The notes beneath the pieces are model-generated. The model worked only from the letters and a program-made list of their open reading frames with translations. It ran no database searches and was not told the origin of the DNA. The position numbers and the translations under genes are program-made. A stretch of DNA of 64,000 bases. It comes from Neobacillus cucumis (GTDB lineage Bacteria > Bacillota > Bacilli > Bacillales_B > DSM-18226). This document shows, piece after piece, positions 35,641 to 43,423 of this stretch. Location: positions 62,001 through 126,000 of the forward strand of contig NZ_JAMBOH010000016.1 in NCBI RefSeq assembly GCF_023715505.1, in the 5' to 3' direction. The stretch's first letter is position 1. The number at the start of each line of letters is the position of its first letter.

Positions 35641-36489
35641 TCAGTATTTGTCCGAATATCTAACATCTACGCTAAATTCGCCAATTCTTTCAATTTTAAT
35701 CCGTACTGTATCACCCGATTCAATCGGTCCTACTCCTGCAGGGGTTCCTGTTGCGATAATGTCCCCTGGTTGTAATGTCATATCTTGATTGGCTATCTCA
35801 AAACACTTAAAGCAGTCGTAAATCAAATACTTGGTATTCCCGTCCTGACGCAGTTCATCATTGATCCAGAGCTTCATGTCTAAATCATTGGGATTTTCAA
35901 TTTCATCGGAGGTCACAATCCATGGCCCAATCGGTGTAAAAGTATCGAATGATTTACGCCACGTTCTTTCCTCGTTGCCTCTTATAGAGATATCAAGTAA
36001 GGCAAAATAACCGAAAATGTAATCCTTCGCTTCAGATGAGGATCTATTTTTCGCTTTTTTCCCGATAACATAACCTAATTCTGCCTCATGGTCCGTTCTG
36101 CGATCCTTAAAAGGTAAAACGATAGGATCATTGGGACCTGATAGGGAATCTGGTGATTTTAAAAACAAACCAAGTTCTTCTATTGTTCGAGGGGCGTTAT
36201 TAAACATCTCATTCATTTCTTTTTGATGGTTTCGATAATTGACGGGTGCTGCCCAAATCTTTCCAGTACCGGGAACTGGTGATTTCAATGTGACGTTTGA
36301 GAGAAGATAGGAAGGGCATGCTTCTATTTCCCTCTCTATCCTCACTTTTATTTCATCAAAGTTATCAATGAGCCGGAGAAAGGATTCACGTGGATTCTCA
36401 GAATTCCAGCCTGCTAAATTGGAAACATCTACGACTGAATCCCCTTTTACTATGCCTAGGGTATCTTCGTTAAAAATGGCGATTTTCAT
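35641..36489 (-). CDS. Fumarylacetoacetate hydrolase family protein (fumaryl-/maleylpyruvate hydrolase candidate)
   Basis: 282 residues with a small N-terminal part and the FAH catalytic domain: IWAAPVNYRNHQKEMN, DHEAELGYVIGKKAKN with the metal-binding Glu/Asp, TPIGPWIVTSDEI, and LQPGDIIATGTPAGVGP near the end. In gentisate routes such enzymes hydrolyse fumarylpyruvate to fumarate and pyruvate; some hydrolyse maleylpyruvate directly. Its ATG overlaps the dioxygenase stop as ATGA, so translation is coupled. Confidence 0.88.
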   Translation of the reverse strand: MKIAIFNEDTLGIVKGDSVVDVSNLAGWNSENPRESFLRLIDNFDEIKVRIEREIEACPSYLLSNVTLKSPVPGTGKIWAAPVNYRNHQKEMNEMFNNAPRTIEELGLFLKSPDSLSGPNDPIVLPFKDRRTDHEAELGYVIGKKAKNRSSSEAKDYIFGYFALLDISIRGNEERTWRKSFDTFTPIGPWIVTSDEIENPNDLDMKLWINDELRQDGNTKYLIYDCFKCFEIANQDMTLQPGDIIATGTPAGVGPIESGDTVRIKIERIGEFSVDVRYSDKY

Positions 36490-37616
36490 TTATAGTCCCC
36501 CTGCTCATTGTCTGGGACGAAAACTTTTTCAATGATTTGATGTCCGTCGTTTTCCTTAAATGGCTCACTGTACTCTAATTCCAATTTCTGCATCACGGGT
36601 TTGTCATTAAAAGAAAACAAATAGACATCTTCTTCTCCCGTATTCACATGCTCATGAAAGCTCCATGGCGGAAGGATAAAGAAATCACCTTTCTCCCATT
36701 CAAACTTTTGACCATCTATAATGGTATAGCCGTTCCCTTCAAGAACATGATAGATCGCACTATGTACATGACGGTGAGCCATAGTTTGCATGCCAGGCAT
36801 AAGCTTTTGCATCATTGTACCAATTCGAGAATCAGCTGATCCTCCCGTTAGTGGATTCACGTATTCAATGGCATATCCATCGAACGGGTCACTATCGTTT
36901 TCCTTCATCTTATCAAGCAAAAATTTCACTCTTTCAAACTTATATCCATAAATTGGAGATGGGTATCCCGGACATTTCGTCTCGTTTAGCTTTTTAAAAG
37001 CACCCATGGAAAATTGTTTAGTAGAATAGTTTTCAGGAACTTCCATCGGATAGGACTCCTCTTCATATGGTTCAAAAAAGGAAGCAGCTAATGTCTTTAC
37101 AAGACCTACATCTAATCCATCCAACCAAAATACCGGCTCCGTTCCTTCATGTTTGTGCTCATGCCATGTCCACGCAGGGGTCAAGACCATATCCCCGCGT
37201 TCCATATATGTTTTTTCCCCATTTACGGCTGTATAAGCCCCGCTGCCTTCGATAATAAAACGAATCGCAGACTGGGAATGATGGTGTGATGGTGCACTTT
37301 CCCCTGGGAGCAATAACTGAATACCCGCATATAAGGTGTGAGTCCCATATCCGACAAGACCATGCTTTAAAAGGCTGGGATTTTGTAGATACACCACTCT
37401 CCGTTCCGCATCCTTTCCAGGTTTTAAAAGCTCTCCAGCTTTTAAGACATATTCACGGATTACTTTCCACTTCCACAAATAAGGTTCTACATCATGAACC
37501 GGTTCTTTGGTTACCATATGGCCAAGGTCATACCATAGTGGTCCTAAGTGATTTTTCTTCATTCCATCATAGTAAGGTTGTAAACTATCTCTAATCGAGA
37601 CTTCATTTTTTGACAT
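36486..37616 (-). CDS. Gentisate 1,2-dioxygenase (double-cupin)
   Basis: 376 residues with two cupin domains. Domain 1 holds the likely Fe(II) site: HHHSQSAIRFIIEG and the later His in WTWHEHKHEG. Domain 2 repeats the pattern (MAHRHVHSAIYHVLEG, PWSFHEHVN) with its His residues kept, whereas many gentisate dioxygenases keep a functional site in the N-terminal cupin only. The enzyme opens the gentisate ring between C1 and C2 to maleylpyruvate. ATG follows GGAGAGG. Alternative substrates of this family are salicylate and 1-hydroxy-2-naphthoate. Confidence 0.88.
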   Translation of the reverse strand: MSKNEVSIRDSLQPYYDGMKKNHLGPLWYDLGHMVTKEPVHDVEPYLWKWKVIREYVLKAGELLKPGKDAERRVVYLQNPSLLKHGLVGYGTHTLYAGIQLLLPGESAPSHHHSQSAIRFIIEGSGAYTAVNGEKTYMERGDMVLTPAWTWHEHKHEGTEPVFWLDGLDVGLVKTLAASFFEPYEEESYPMEVPENYSTKQFSMGAFKKLNETKCPGYPSPIYGYKFERVKFLLDKMKENDSDPFDGYAIEYVNPLTGGSADSRIGTMMQKLMPGMQTMAHRHVHSAIYHVLEGNGYTIIDGQKFEWEKGDFFILPPWSFHEHVNTGEEDVYLFSFNDKPVMQKLELEYSEPFKENDGHQIIEKVFVPDNEQGDYK

Positions 37617-37661
37617 AAATTCCTCTCCATTCTGATACAGCCGTCAAGTGAATTAGTGAAT

Positions 37662-39365
37662 CTAACAATGGTAGCGTTCCTTCTCGATCACATATTCGGC
37701 AATTCTACGTTTGACGAATATTATATTTTCTGAACTGCTCATGATTAATAGACTAGCAATACGTGAAAAAATACCTGCATCACCAAAATGATTGATCATA
37801 TTTAATGCTGTTAATGCGAGTTTTTGGGATGCCTCATGTGTATAAACCCTCGTACAATCAAGCTTCTGCCGATTTTGTTCTTCACCGGTGTTCAGTATAG
37901 ATTTTTCCGTCCGTAAAACCGCACTTTCAATTCCATAAATACCGATAACCAAATCGGCCATGAAAGCGGCAATTTCTTGTTCTGTATTAAAATCACTAAG
38001 GGAATTCTTTTTAATTGATCCAATTGCTGCATGGAATAATTTTTTCATTAGTTGAAGAACCTGCTTTTCACGTTGAAGCAAACCAATTTTCAATTCTTCC
38101 TCTTCACTTGGTTCGACATCGTTTTTCAACACGGTAGTGGCAATGAGTATCCTATTAATTTCATTCGTCCCCTCAAAGATCCGATTGATTCTAGAATCAC
38201 GATAAAGTGTTTCGATCTCATATTCAGCCATATATCCATAACCACCGTGAATTTGGACCGCTTCATCAACAATTTGATCGAGGAATTCCGTCGACATCAC
38301 CTTGTTAATGGAACATTCGACCGCATAACGGGCAATGGTTGCTCCAAAATCATTCCCGCTTTTCTTCATTTCCTCGAAACCCTTCTGCATTAATCCTGCT
38401 GTTCGGTAGACAGCGCTTTCATTAATATGTGTTTTAATGACCATGTCAGCAATTTTGTTTTTAATTATATTAAAATTAGAAAGAGACTGGCCAAATTGCT
38501 TTCGTTCATTGGCATACTTAACCGCAAGTTCAATCGCCCGTTTAGCCGTACCGAGGGATGTCGCTGAAATCTTGTGGCGGCCAATGTTTAACACGTTAAA
38601 AGCAATAATATGTCCCCGGCCCACGTCACCGATTACATTTTCAACTGGAACTAGAACATTTTCCAGGATTAATGAACGAGTCGACGAACCTTTCAACCCC
38701 ATCTTTTTTTCTTCGGAACTGGTGGAAACACCTTGGTAGCCTTTTTCCACAATAAAAGCCGTAAACTTTGTTCCATCTACCTTCGCATACACGATAAATA
38801 TATCCGCAAATGCTGAATTCGTGATCCACTGCTTTTCTCCATTTATTCGATAATACTTACCGCACTCCGTTAACACCGCAGTCGTTTTTGCACTCAATGC
38901 ATCAGTTCCAGAAGAAGGCTCAGTTAAGGCATAGGCAGCAATTTTTCCCCCGCTTATAATATCAGGCAGGTACTTATTTTTCTGACTAGGACTCCCAAAA
39001 TAGGCAATTGGTAATGCCCCAATACCTGTTTGTCCGCCAAATGTTATTGAAAAAGAACGACCAACTGCCATATTTTCAGCAATAATAGTAGCACTTACCT
39101 TTCCTAACTCCAGTCCGCCATCATCAACTGAGATATCTGCTCCAATAAGACCAAGTTCACCGGCTTCTCTAATAAGAGTAATTGTTTCGGCAAATTCTTG
39201 TTTTTCAATCTTCTCTAGTTTTGGATAGACTTCATTCATTACAAATTTACTTGTCATCTCTGCAATCATTTTATGCTCATCCTCAAAATCCTCAGGGGTG
39301 AAGGTGTCAGCTTGTGAGATTTCACTATATAAGAAATGATGATTTGCCTTTTTTTCAATAAGCAT
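37662..39365 (-). CDS. Acyl-CoA dehydrogenase (FadE/VLCAD-like)
   Basis: 567 residues, longer than the usual 380 because of a C-terminal helical extension (about 430-567), as in Bacillus FadE. Flavin and substrate motifs are YALTEPSSGTDA and QWITNSAFADIF; the catalytic Glu lies in RIFEGTNEINR. It oxidises an acyl-CoA to the 2-enoyl-CoA. Within this cluster an aryl-alkanoyl-CoA (for example a hydroxyphenylpropanoyl-CoA) is a plausible substrate. It starts 2 bp after the thioesterase stop, so the two are translationally linked. Confidence 0.9.
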   Translation of the reverse strand: MLIEKKANHHFLYSEISQADTFTPEDFEDEHKMIAEMTSKFVMNEVYPKLEKIEKQEFAETITLIREAGELGLIGADISVDDGGLELGKVSATIIAENMAVGRSFSITFGGQTGIGALPIAYFGSPSQKNKYLPDIISGGKIAAYALTEPSSGTDALSAKTTAVLTECGKYYRINGEKQWITNSAFADIFIVYAKVDGTKFTAFIVEKGYQGVSTSSEEKKMGLKGSSTRSLILENVLVPVENVIGDVGRGHIIAFNVLNIGRHKISATSLGTAKRAIELAVKYANERKQFGQSLSNFNIIKNKIADMVIKTHINESAVYRTAGLMQKGFEEMKKSGNDFGATIARYAVECSINKVMSTEFLDQIVDEAVQIHGGYGYMAEYEIETLYRDSRINRIFEGTNEINRILIATTVLKNDVEPSEEEELKIGLLQREKQVLQLMKKLFHAAIGSIKKNSLSDFNTEQEIAAFMADLVIGIYGIESAVLRTEKSILNTGEEQNRQKLDCTRVYTHEASQKLALTALNMINHFGDAGIFSRIASLLIMSSSENIIFVKRRIAEYVIEKERYHC

Positions 39366-39367
39366 GG

Positions 39368-39787
39368 TTACCCCTCTACGGTTCCGACTTTGGACACCAT
39401 CTTTTCACGAATAAAATCCGGGATTGGATGAGCTTTAGGTTTTCCTTCAAAAGAAGTCCAAGCACGCACTTCATATCCTTCTGCCATGATTTGGTCTTCT
39501 TTTATAAATACATGCTTAATTTTAAAGACTTTATTACGAAGTTCTTCAACAAAGCTTTGTACGATAACTTGGTCTTCAAATAAGAGCGGTCTCTTGAAAA
39601 CACAGTTTGCTTCCAATAATGGTACACCGATCTGATGCTCCGCAAAGAGCTTAGAAGATGGATAGCCGATTTGGGCTAAAAAATCATGTGTTGCATCATC
39701 CATCCATTTATAGAAGTTGGGATAAAATACAATTCCGGCCGCGTCCGTATCTCCCCAGCGTACTTGGAACGGATATTCTGTTTTCAT
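39368..39787 (-). CDS. Hotdog-fold acyl-CoA thioesterase (4-hydroxybenzoyl-CoA thioesterase type)
   Basis: 139 residues. The signature WGDTDAAGIVFYPNFYKWMDDATHDF near residues 11-36 includes the catalytic Asp of the 4HBT group. It would release the aromatic acid from its CoA ester after chain shortening, giving the substrate of the monooxygenase. ATG follows AAAGGAG. Surrounded by the CoA ligase and acyl-CoA dehydrogenase. Confidence 0.88.
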   Translation of the reverse strand: MKTEYPFQVRWGDTDAAGIVFYPNFYKWMDDATHDFLAQIGYPSSKLFAEHQIGVPLLEANCVFKRPLLFEDQVIVQSFVEELRNKVFKIKHVFIKEDQIMAEGYEVRAWTSFEGKPKAHPIPDFIREKMVSKVGTVEG

Positions 39788-39802
39788 TTTTCTTTTCTCC
39801 TT

Positions 39803-41365
39803 TCAGTTTTGAATGAATTTGCTGACTTTATTACCGATCTCCTCGCGAAGTTTTAGTTTCATAATCTTGCCACTGGCTGTAACAGGGAATTTATCGGTAA
39901 AAATAACCTTACCAGGGACCTTGAAAATGGCGATCTGCTCCTTTAAATAGGCTTTAATCTCTTCTTCACTGCTTAGTTCCCCGTTTTTCAGCTGTACAAC
40001 GGCACAAACAATTTCTCCTAACGTTTCATCCGGGAGGCCAATTACTGCGGAATCAACCACTTTGGGATGTTTGGCAAGGATAGCTTCAATTTCTTGAGGA
40101 TAAATATTGAAACCGCCTCGGATAATCAATTCTTTTTTTCTGCCTATAAATTTCAAATAACCTTGGTCATCAAGTATGCCTAAATCGCCAGTATAATACC
40201 AACCATCGTGATCGATTACTGCAGCTGTTTGCTCTGGGAGTTTATAATAGCCTTTCATCGTACCAAAGCTCTTAATTGCAATTTCCCCTTTTTCACCAGC
40301 TGGTAATGCTTGGCGATTATCATCAACGATACTTAACTCTACTCCAGGAAGTGGTTTTCCAAGTGTTTCTGTTATATTTTTTTCATTATCGCTATACGGG
40401 GTAAGTGTTACCGAAACTGTCTCCGTAATACCGAACGATTGGCAAAGGTTAATACCTAAACGATCTCGTATTTCTTTCACTTTTGATGCTGGAATCGGGG
40501 ATGCACCAACCACACCTGTTCGTAGGGAAGATAAATCATAACTAGCAAAATCATCAGCTTCTAGAAGTTTAATAAACATGGTCGGTACACCATTAAGAAT
40601 GGTTATTTTTTCTTGTTCAATCAAATGGAGTATTTCTTGAGGAGTAAATTTTTCTAATAAAACAATTCGCGTTCCAGCAAAGACAGCACAAAACAAGTTA
40701 ACCGCCATGCCAAAAATGTGGAATAGTGGAGAAGGCAGGATTAATACATCATTTTCTGACCAGAATAGCTCTTTACCCATCACATTCGCTGACTGGACAA
40801 CACTGCGGTGGGGAATCATGACCCCTTTGGGTACTCCAGTAGTTCCGGATGTATAAAGTATACAAAATAGGTCGTTATTCACATCAATCTCCGACTCTAC
40901 CGATTCAGTTGGCTCCTCCCTCATTAAATCCTGATAGGACGTAAGGTCTCCCCAATTAAATCGAACGGTAATGATTTCCGGAACCGTAAACAGGGCTTCC
41001 TTTATTCCGATATTTCGATCAAATTCTTCCGAAACAATCGCTGCTCTCGGTTCTGAGTTTCTTAAGATGTGGTTAACCTCATGGGATTTATATTTAGGGT
41101 TAAATGGTACAAGAGTTGCATCAATTTTAGCAGCAGCAAAAAAAATAACGACTGTTTCATACCAATTGGGTAAGGAAACTGCAATTCTGTCCCCTCTCTT
41201 AAAACCTCTTCTTGTAAGAGCAGCCGCAAACCGATCCGCATCACTTTTAATCTGCGAAAATGTAAATCTCGTTTTTAAATCGAATAATGCCTCTTTCTCT
41301 CCATATACTTTAGCAGCATACTCGATAACCCCATAAACCGTATAATAATTACGATCTTTTGCCAT
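39803..41365 (-). CDS. Acyl-/aryl-CoA ligase (ANL superfamily)
   Basis: 520 residues from ATG 41365 with GGAGTG nine bases upstream; the in-frame ATG at 41452 has no ribosome binding site and crosses an inverted repeat, so it is rejected. AMP-binding motif YTSGTTGVPKGVM, then SFGITET, GWYYTGDLG and the C-terminal catalytic Lys in TASGKIMKLKLRE are all present. It activates a carboxylic acid with ATP and CoA. The cluster suggests a hydroxycinnamate, phenylpropanoate or benzoate substrate. Confidence 0.92.
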   Translation of the reverse strand: MAKDRNYYTVYGVIEYAAKVYGEKEALFDLKTRFTFSQIKSDADRFAAALTRRGFKRGDRIAVSLPNWYETVVIFFAAAKIDATLVPFNPKYKSHEVNHILRNSEPRAAIVSEEFDRNIGIKEALFTVPEIITVRFNWGDLTSYQDLMREEPTESVESEIDVNNDLFCILYTSGTTGVPKGVMIPHRSVVQSANVMGKELFWSENDVLILPSPLFHIFGMAVNLFCAVFAGTRIVLLEKFTPQEILHLIEQEKITILNGVPTMFIKLLEADDFASYDLSSLRTGVVGASPIPASKVKEIRDRLGINLCQSFGITETVSVTLTPYSDNEKNITETLGKPLPGVELSIVDDNRQALPAGEKGEIAIKSFGTMKGYYKLPEQTAAVIDHDGWYYTGDLGILDDQGYLKFIGRKKELIIRGGFNIYPQEIEAILAKHPKVVDSAVIGLPDETLGEIVCAVVQLKNGELSSEEEIKAYLKEQIAIFKVPGKVIFTDKFPVTASGKIMKLKLREEIGNKVSKFIQN

Positions 41366-41407
41366 CCAATACATCACTCCATTAACGAACACTTTTACCA
41401 CCACTGA

Positions 41408-41445
41408 AAGATGAAGTATCGATTTAAAACTTGATACTTCATCTT
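41408..41445. other. Perfect 13-bp inverted repeat between hydratase and ligase genes
   Basis: AAGATGAAGTATC (41408-41420) and GATACTTCATCTT (41433-41445) with a 12-base spacer. No T run follows on either strand, so it is not a standard terminator. It may be an operator or an RNA hairpin that lowers expression of downstream genes. Confidence 0.6.
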
Positions 41446-41458
41446 GATTCACGAACCT

Positions 41459-42238
41459 TTATTTCCCTGCAAAAACCGGTTTTCTTTTTTCTACAAATGC
41501 CTTGAGCCCTTCTTTTCTGTCTTCAGTTGAAAATGCATTAGCAAAACAAGTACTTTCAATAATTAAACCTGAATCAATATCCGTGTTTCCTCCAGTATTA
41601 ACTGCTAGTTTTACCATTTGAAGCGCAACTGGCGGTTTTTGAGCCAGTTTCTCTGCCCATTCCTTCGCTGCATCTTGTAACTCTTCCACAGGAGTTAATT
41701 TGTTTACGATGTTCAATTCTAATGCACGGTAGGCATCAAACATTTCACCGAAATATAGAAGTTCTTTGGCAACACCTTGGCCAACAATTTTTTGTAGACG
41801 CTGCGTGCCGCCTCCTCCAGGGATAATCCCAAGTCCAACTTCTGGGAATGCAAACTTTGCCTTTGTAGAACTAATACGTAAATCACACGCAAGCGCCAAT
41901 TCAAGTCCTCCGCCAAGTGCCAGCCCGTTTATTGCGGCAATGACAGGCTTTGTTAGATTTTCAGTTTTGGAGAAAACTTCCCTAGATGCCTTGTTCATTT
42001 TATTGATTCCAACAAGATCAAGGTTAGCCATTTCATTAATGTCTGCACCAGCAACGAATGCCTTTTCACCGCTTCCCGTTAGCACGATGGCCCGTACTTC
42101 ATCATTGGCTTCGAGTTCATCAAACAAATAAGCTAATTCTTTAAAAACCTTAGTGCTCAATGGGTTTACTGGCGGTCGGTTAATTGTTACAACCGCTACC
42201 TTATTTTCAATTTCACACAATAAAAATTCCAAACTCAT
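41459..42238 (-). CDS. Enoyl-CoA hydratase
   Basis: 259 residues from ATG 42238 with GGAGGG seven bases upstream. Crotonase-fold motifs: AFVAGADINEM (oxyanion loop), INGLALGGGLELALACDLRI, and PEVGLGIIPGGGGTQRL with the catalytic Glu pair region. It hydrates a 2-enoyl-CoA produced by the acyl-CoA dehydrogenase. It follows the 3-hydroxyacyl-CoA dehydrogenase gene by 18 bp. Confidence 0.93.
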   Translation of the reverse strand: MSLEFLLCEIENKVAVVTINRPPVNPLSTKVFKELAYLFDELEANDEVRAIVLTGSGEKAFVAGADINEMANLDLVGINKMNKASREVFSKTENLTKPVIAAINGLALGGGLELALACDLRISSTKAKFAFPEVGLGIIPGGGGTQRLQKIVGQGVAKELLYFGEMFDAYRALELNIVNKLTPVEELQDAAKEWAEKLAQKPPVALQMVKLAVNTGGNTDIDSGLIIESTCFANAFSTEDRKEGLKAFVEKRKPVFAGK

Positions 42239-42256
42239 TAGTATTCCCTCCATTCA

Positions 42257-43111
42257 TTATTCGTAATCGTAAAATCCTGCACCTGTTTTCTTTCCTAATC
42301 TCCCTGCTCTAACAAGTTGTTTTAGTAGAAGAGGTGGTGCAAACTGGTTGTTATTAAATTCTTCTTTAAAGTACTCCATTACATGGTAGCCAATTTCAAC
42401 ACCGGCAAAGTCCTGCAATTCAAACGGTCCCATCGGATAATTCAAGCCTAGTTTAACTGCCTTATCAATATCTTCATACGATGCAACGCCTTCTTCTACT
42501 AGTTTAATAGCTTCGATAAACTGTGGCAGCATGATCCGATTGACAATAAAACCTGGTGAATCCTTTTTCACTTCTACTGGTTCTTTAGTCAACCTCTTAG
42601 ACAACGCTTTCAATTCTTGAACGGTTTCGTCACTCGTTTTATAACCACGAACTACTTCTACTAGCTTCATTAACTGAGCTGGATTAAAGAAATGCATGCC
42701 CGCTACAAGCTCTGGTCGGTTTGTGGCCGCAGCAATTTCTGTAATCGACATTGAAGATGTATTGGTAGCCAAGATAACTCCTTCACGGACAATTTGATCA
42801 AGTGCAGAAAATACTTCCTTTTTTAAATTAAGGTCTTCTAGGACTGCTTCAATAACAACATCAGCATCTTTTAAATCTTCTAATCTAGTAGTTGTTTGAA
42901 TACGGCCAAGTGCCTCTTGTTTTTGCTCTTCTGTCATTTTTCCTCTGGCTACACTTTTATCCATAAATTTACTCATGCGCTGTAAGGAGCCTACTAAGAA
43001 ACGCTCTTCAACATCACGTAAAATAACATTAAATCCATTTATAGCAGCAAGGTTAGCGATGCCAGTTCCCATTGATCCTGCTCCTACCACTCCAATTGTT
43101 TGAATGGCCAT
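42257..43111 (-). CDS. 3-hydroxyacyl-CoA (3-hydroxybutyryl-CoA) dehydrogenase
   Basis: 284 residues from ATG 43111 with AAAAGGAG upstream. The N-terminal NAD domain starts TIGVVGAGSMGTGIA; MHFFNPAQLMKLVEVV and SPGFIVNRIMLPQ are the catalytic and domain-junction motifs. It oxidises the 3-hydroxyacyl-CoA made by the hydratase. It is the first gene of the operon; a 15-bp palindrome lies about 70 bp upstream. Confidence 0.94.
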   Translation of the reverse strand: MAIQTIGVVGAGSMGTGIANLAAINGFNVILRDVEERFLVGSLQRMSKFMDKSVARGKMTEEQKQEALGRIQTTTRLEDLKDADVVIEAVLEDLNLKKEVFSALDQIVREGVILATNTSSMSITEIAAATNRPELVAGMHFFNPAQLMKLVEVVRGYKTSDETVQELKALSKRLTKEPVEVKKDSPGFIVNRIMLPQFIEAIKLVEEGVASYEDIDKAVKLGLNYPMGPFELQDFAGVEIGYHVMEYFKEEFNNNQFAPPLLLKQLVRAGRLGKKTGAGFYDYE

Positions 43112-43181
43112 ATTTCCATCTCCTTTTATCTTAATCATTTTCTGTAAATTAATTATAGCTAATTATTGTCTAGCAATTGTA

Positions 43182-43196
43182 CCTACACCATGTAGG
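43182..43196. promoter_or_regulatory. Palindrome CCTACA-CCA-TGTAGG upstream of the catabolic operon
   Basis: Perfect 6-bp arms with a 3-base centre, located upstream of a TATAAT-like box (about 43151-43156) that lacks a good -35. That layout suits activator binding. The adjacent GAF/PucR protein is the natural candidate. Confidence 0.5.
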
Positions 43197-43368
43197 AAAA
43201 ACCTTTATCTTTTTAATCAAAATTACGGTTAGTCAATCTCATAAGATAAAGAACAGTGTGCTCAACGAAAGATCGGCTCAACTATTATTGATTTCTTGAA
43301 TTACATTTAATAGAAACAGGTAAATAAATAATTTGAATTTCCAGTGACTTAACCCGAATAATAAAAAA

Positions 43369-43411
43369 GGTCAATAGCCTGTTAAGTTGTTCCACTAACA
43401 CACTATTGACC
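43369..43411 (-). terminator. Terminator of the PucR-family regulator gene
   Basis: GGTCAATAG / CTATTGACC encloses an inner TGTTA/TAACA-type pairing and is followed on the minus strand by TTTTTTATTATT, 13 bp past the stop codon. Confidence 0.85.
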
Positions 43412-43423
43412 AAGCAGCATATT

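Noticed and set aside
41366..41452. Upstream start for the CoA ligase
   Set aside because: It crosses the 13-bp inverted repeat and lacks a ribosome binding site; ATG 41365 fits the family N-terminus.
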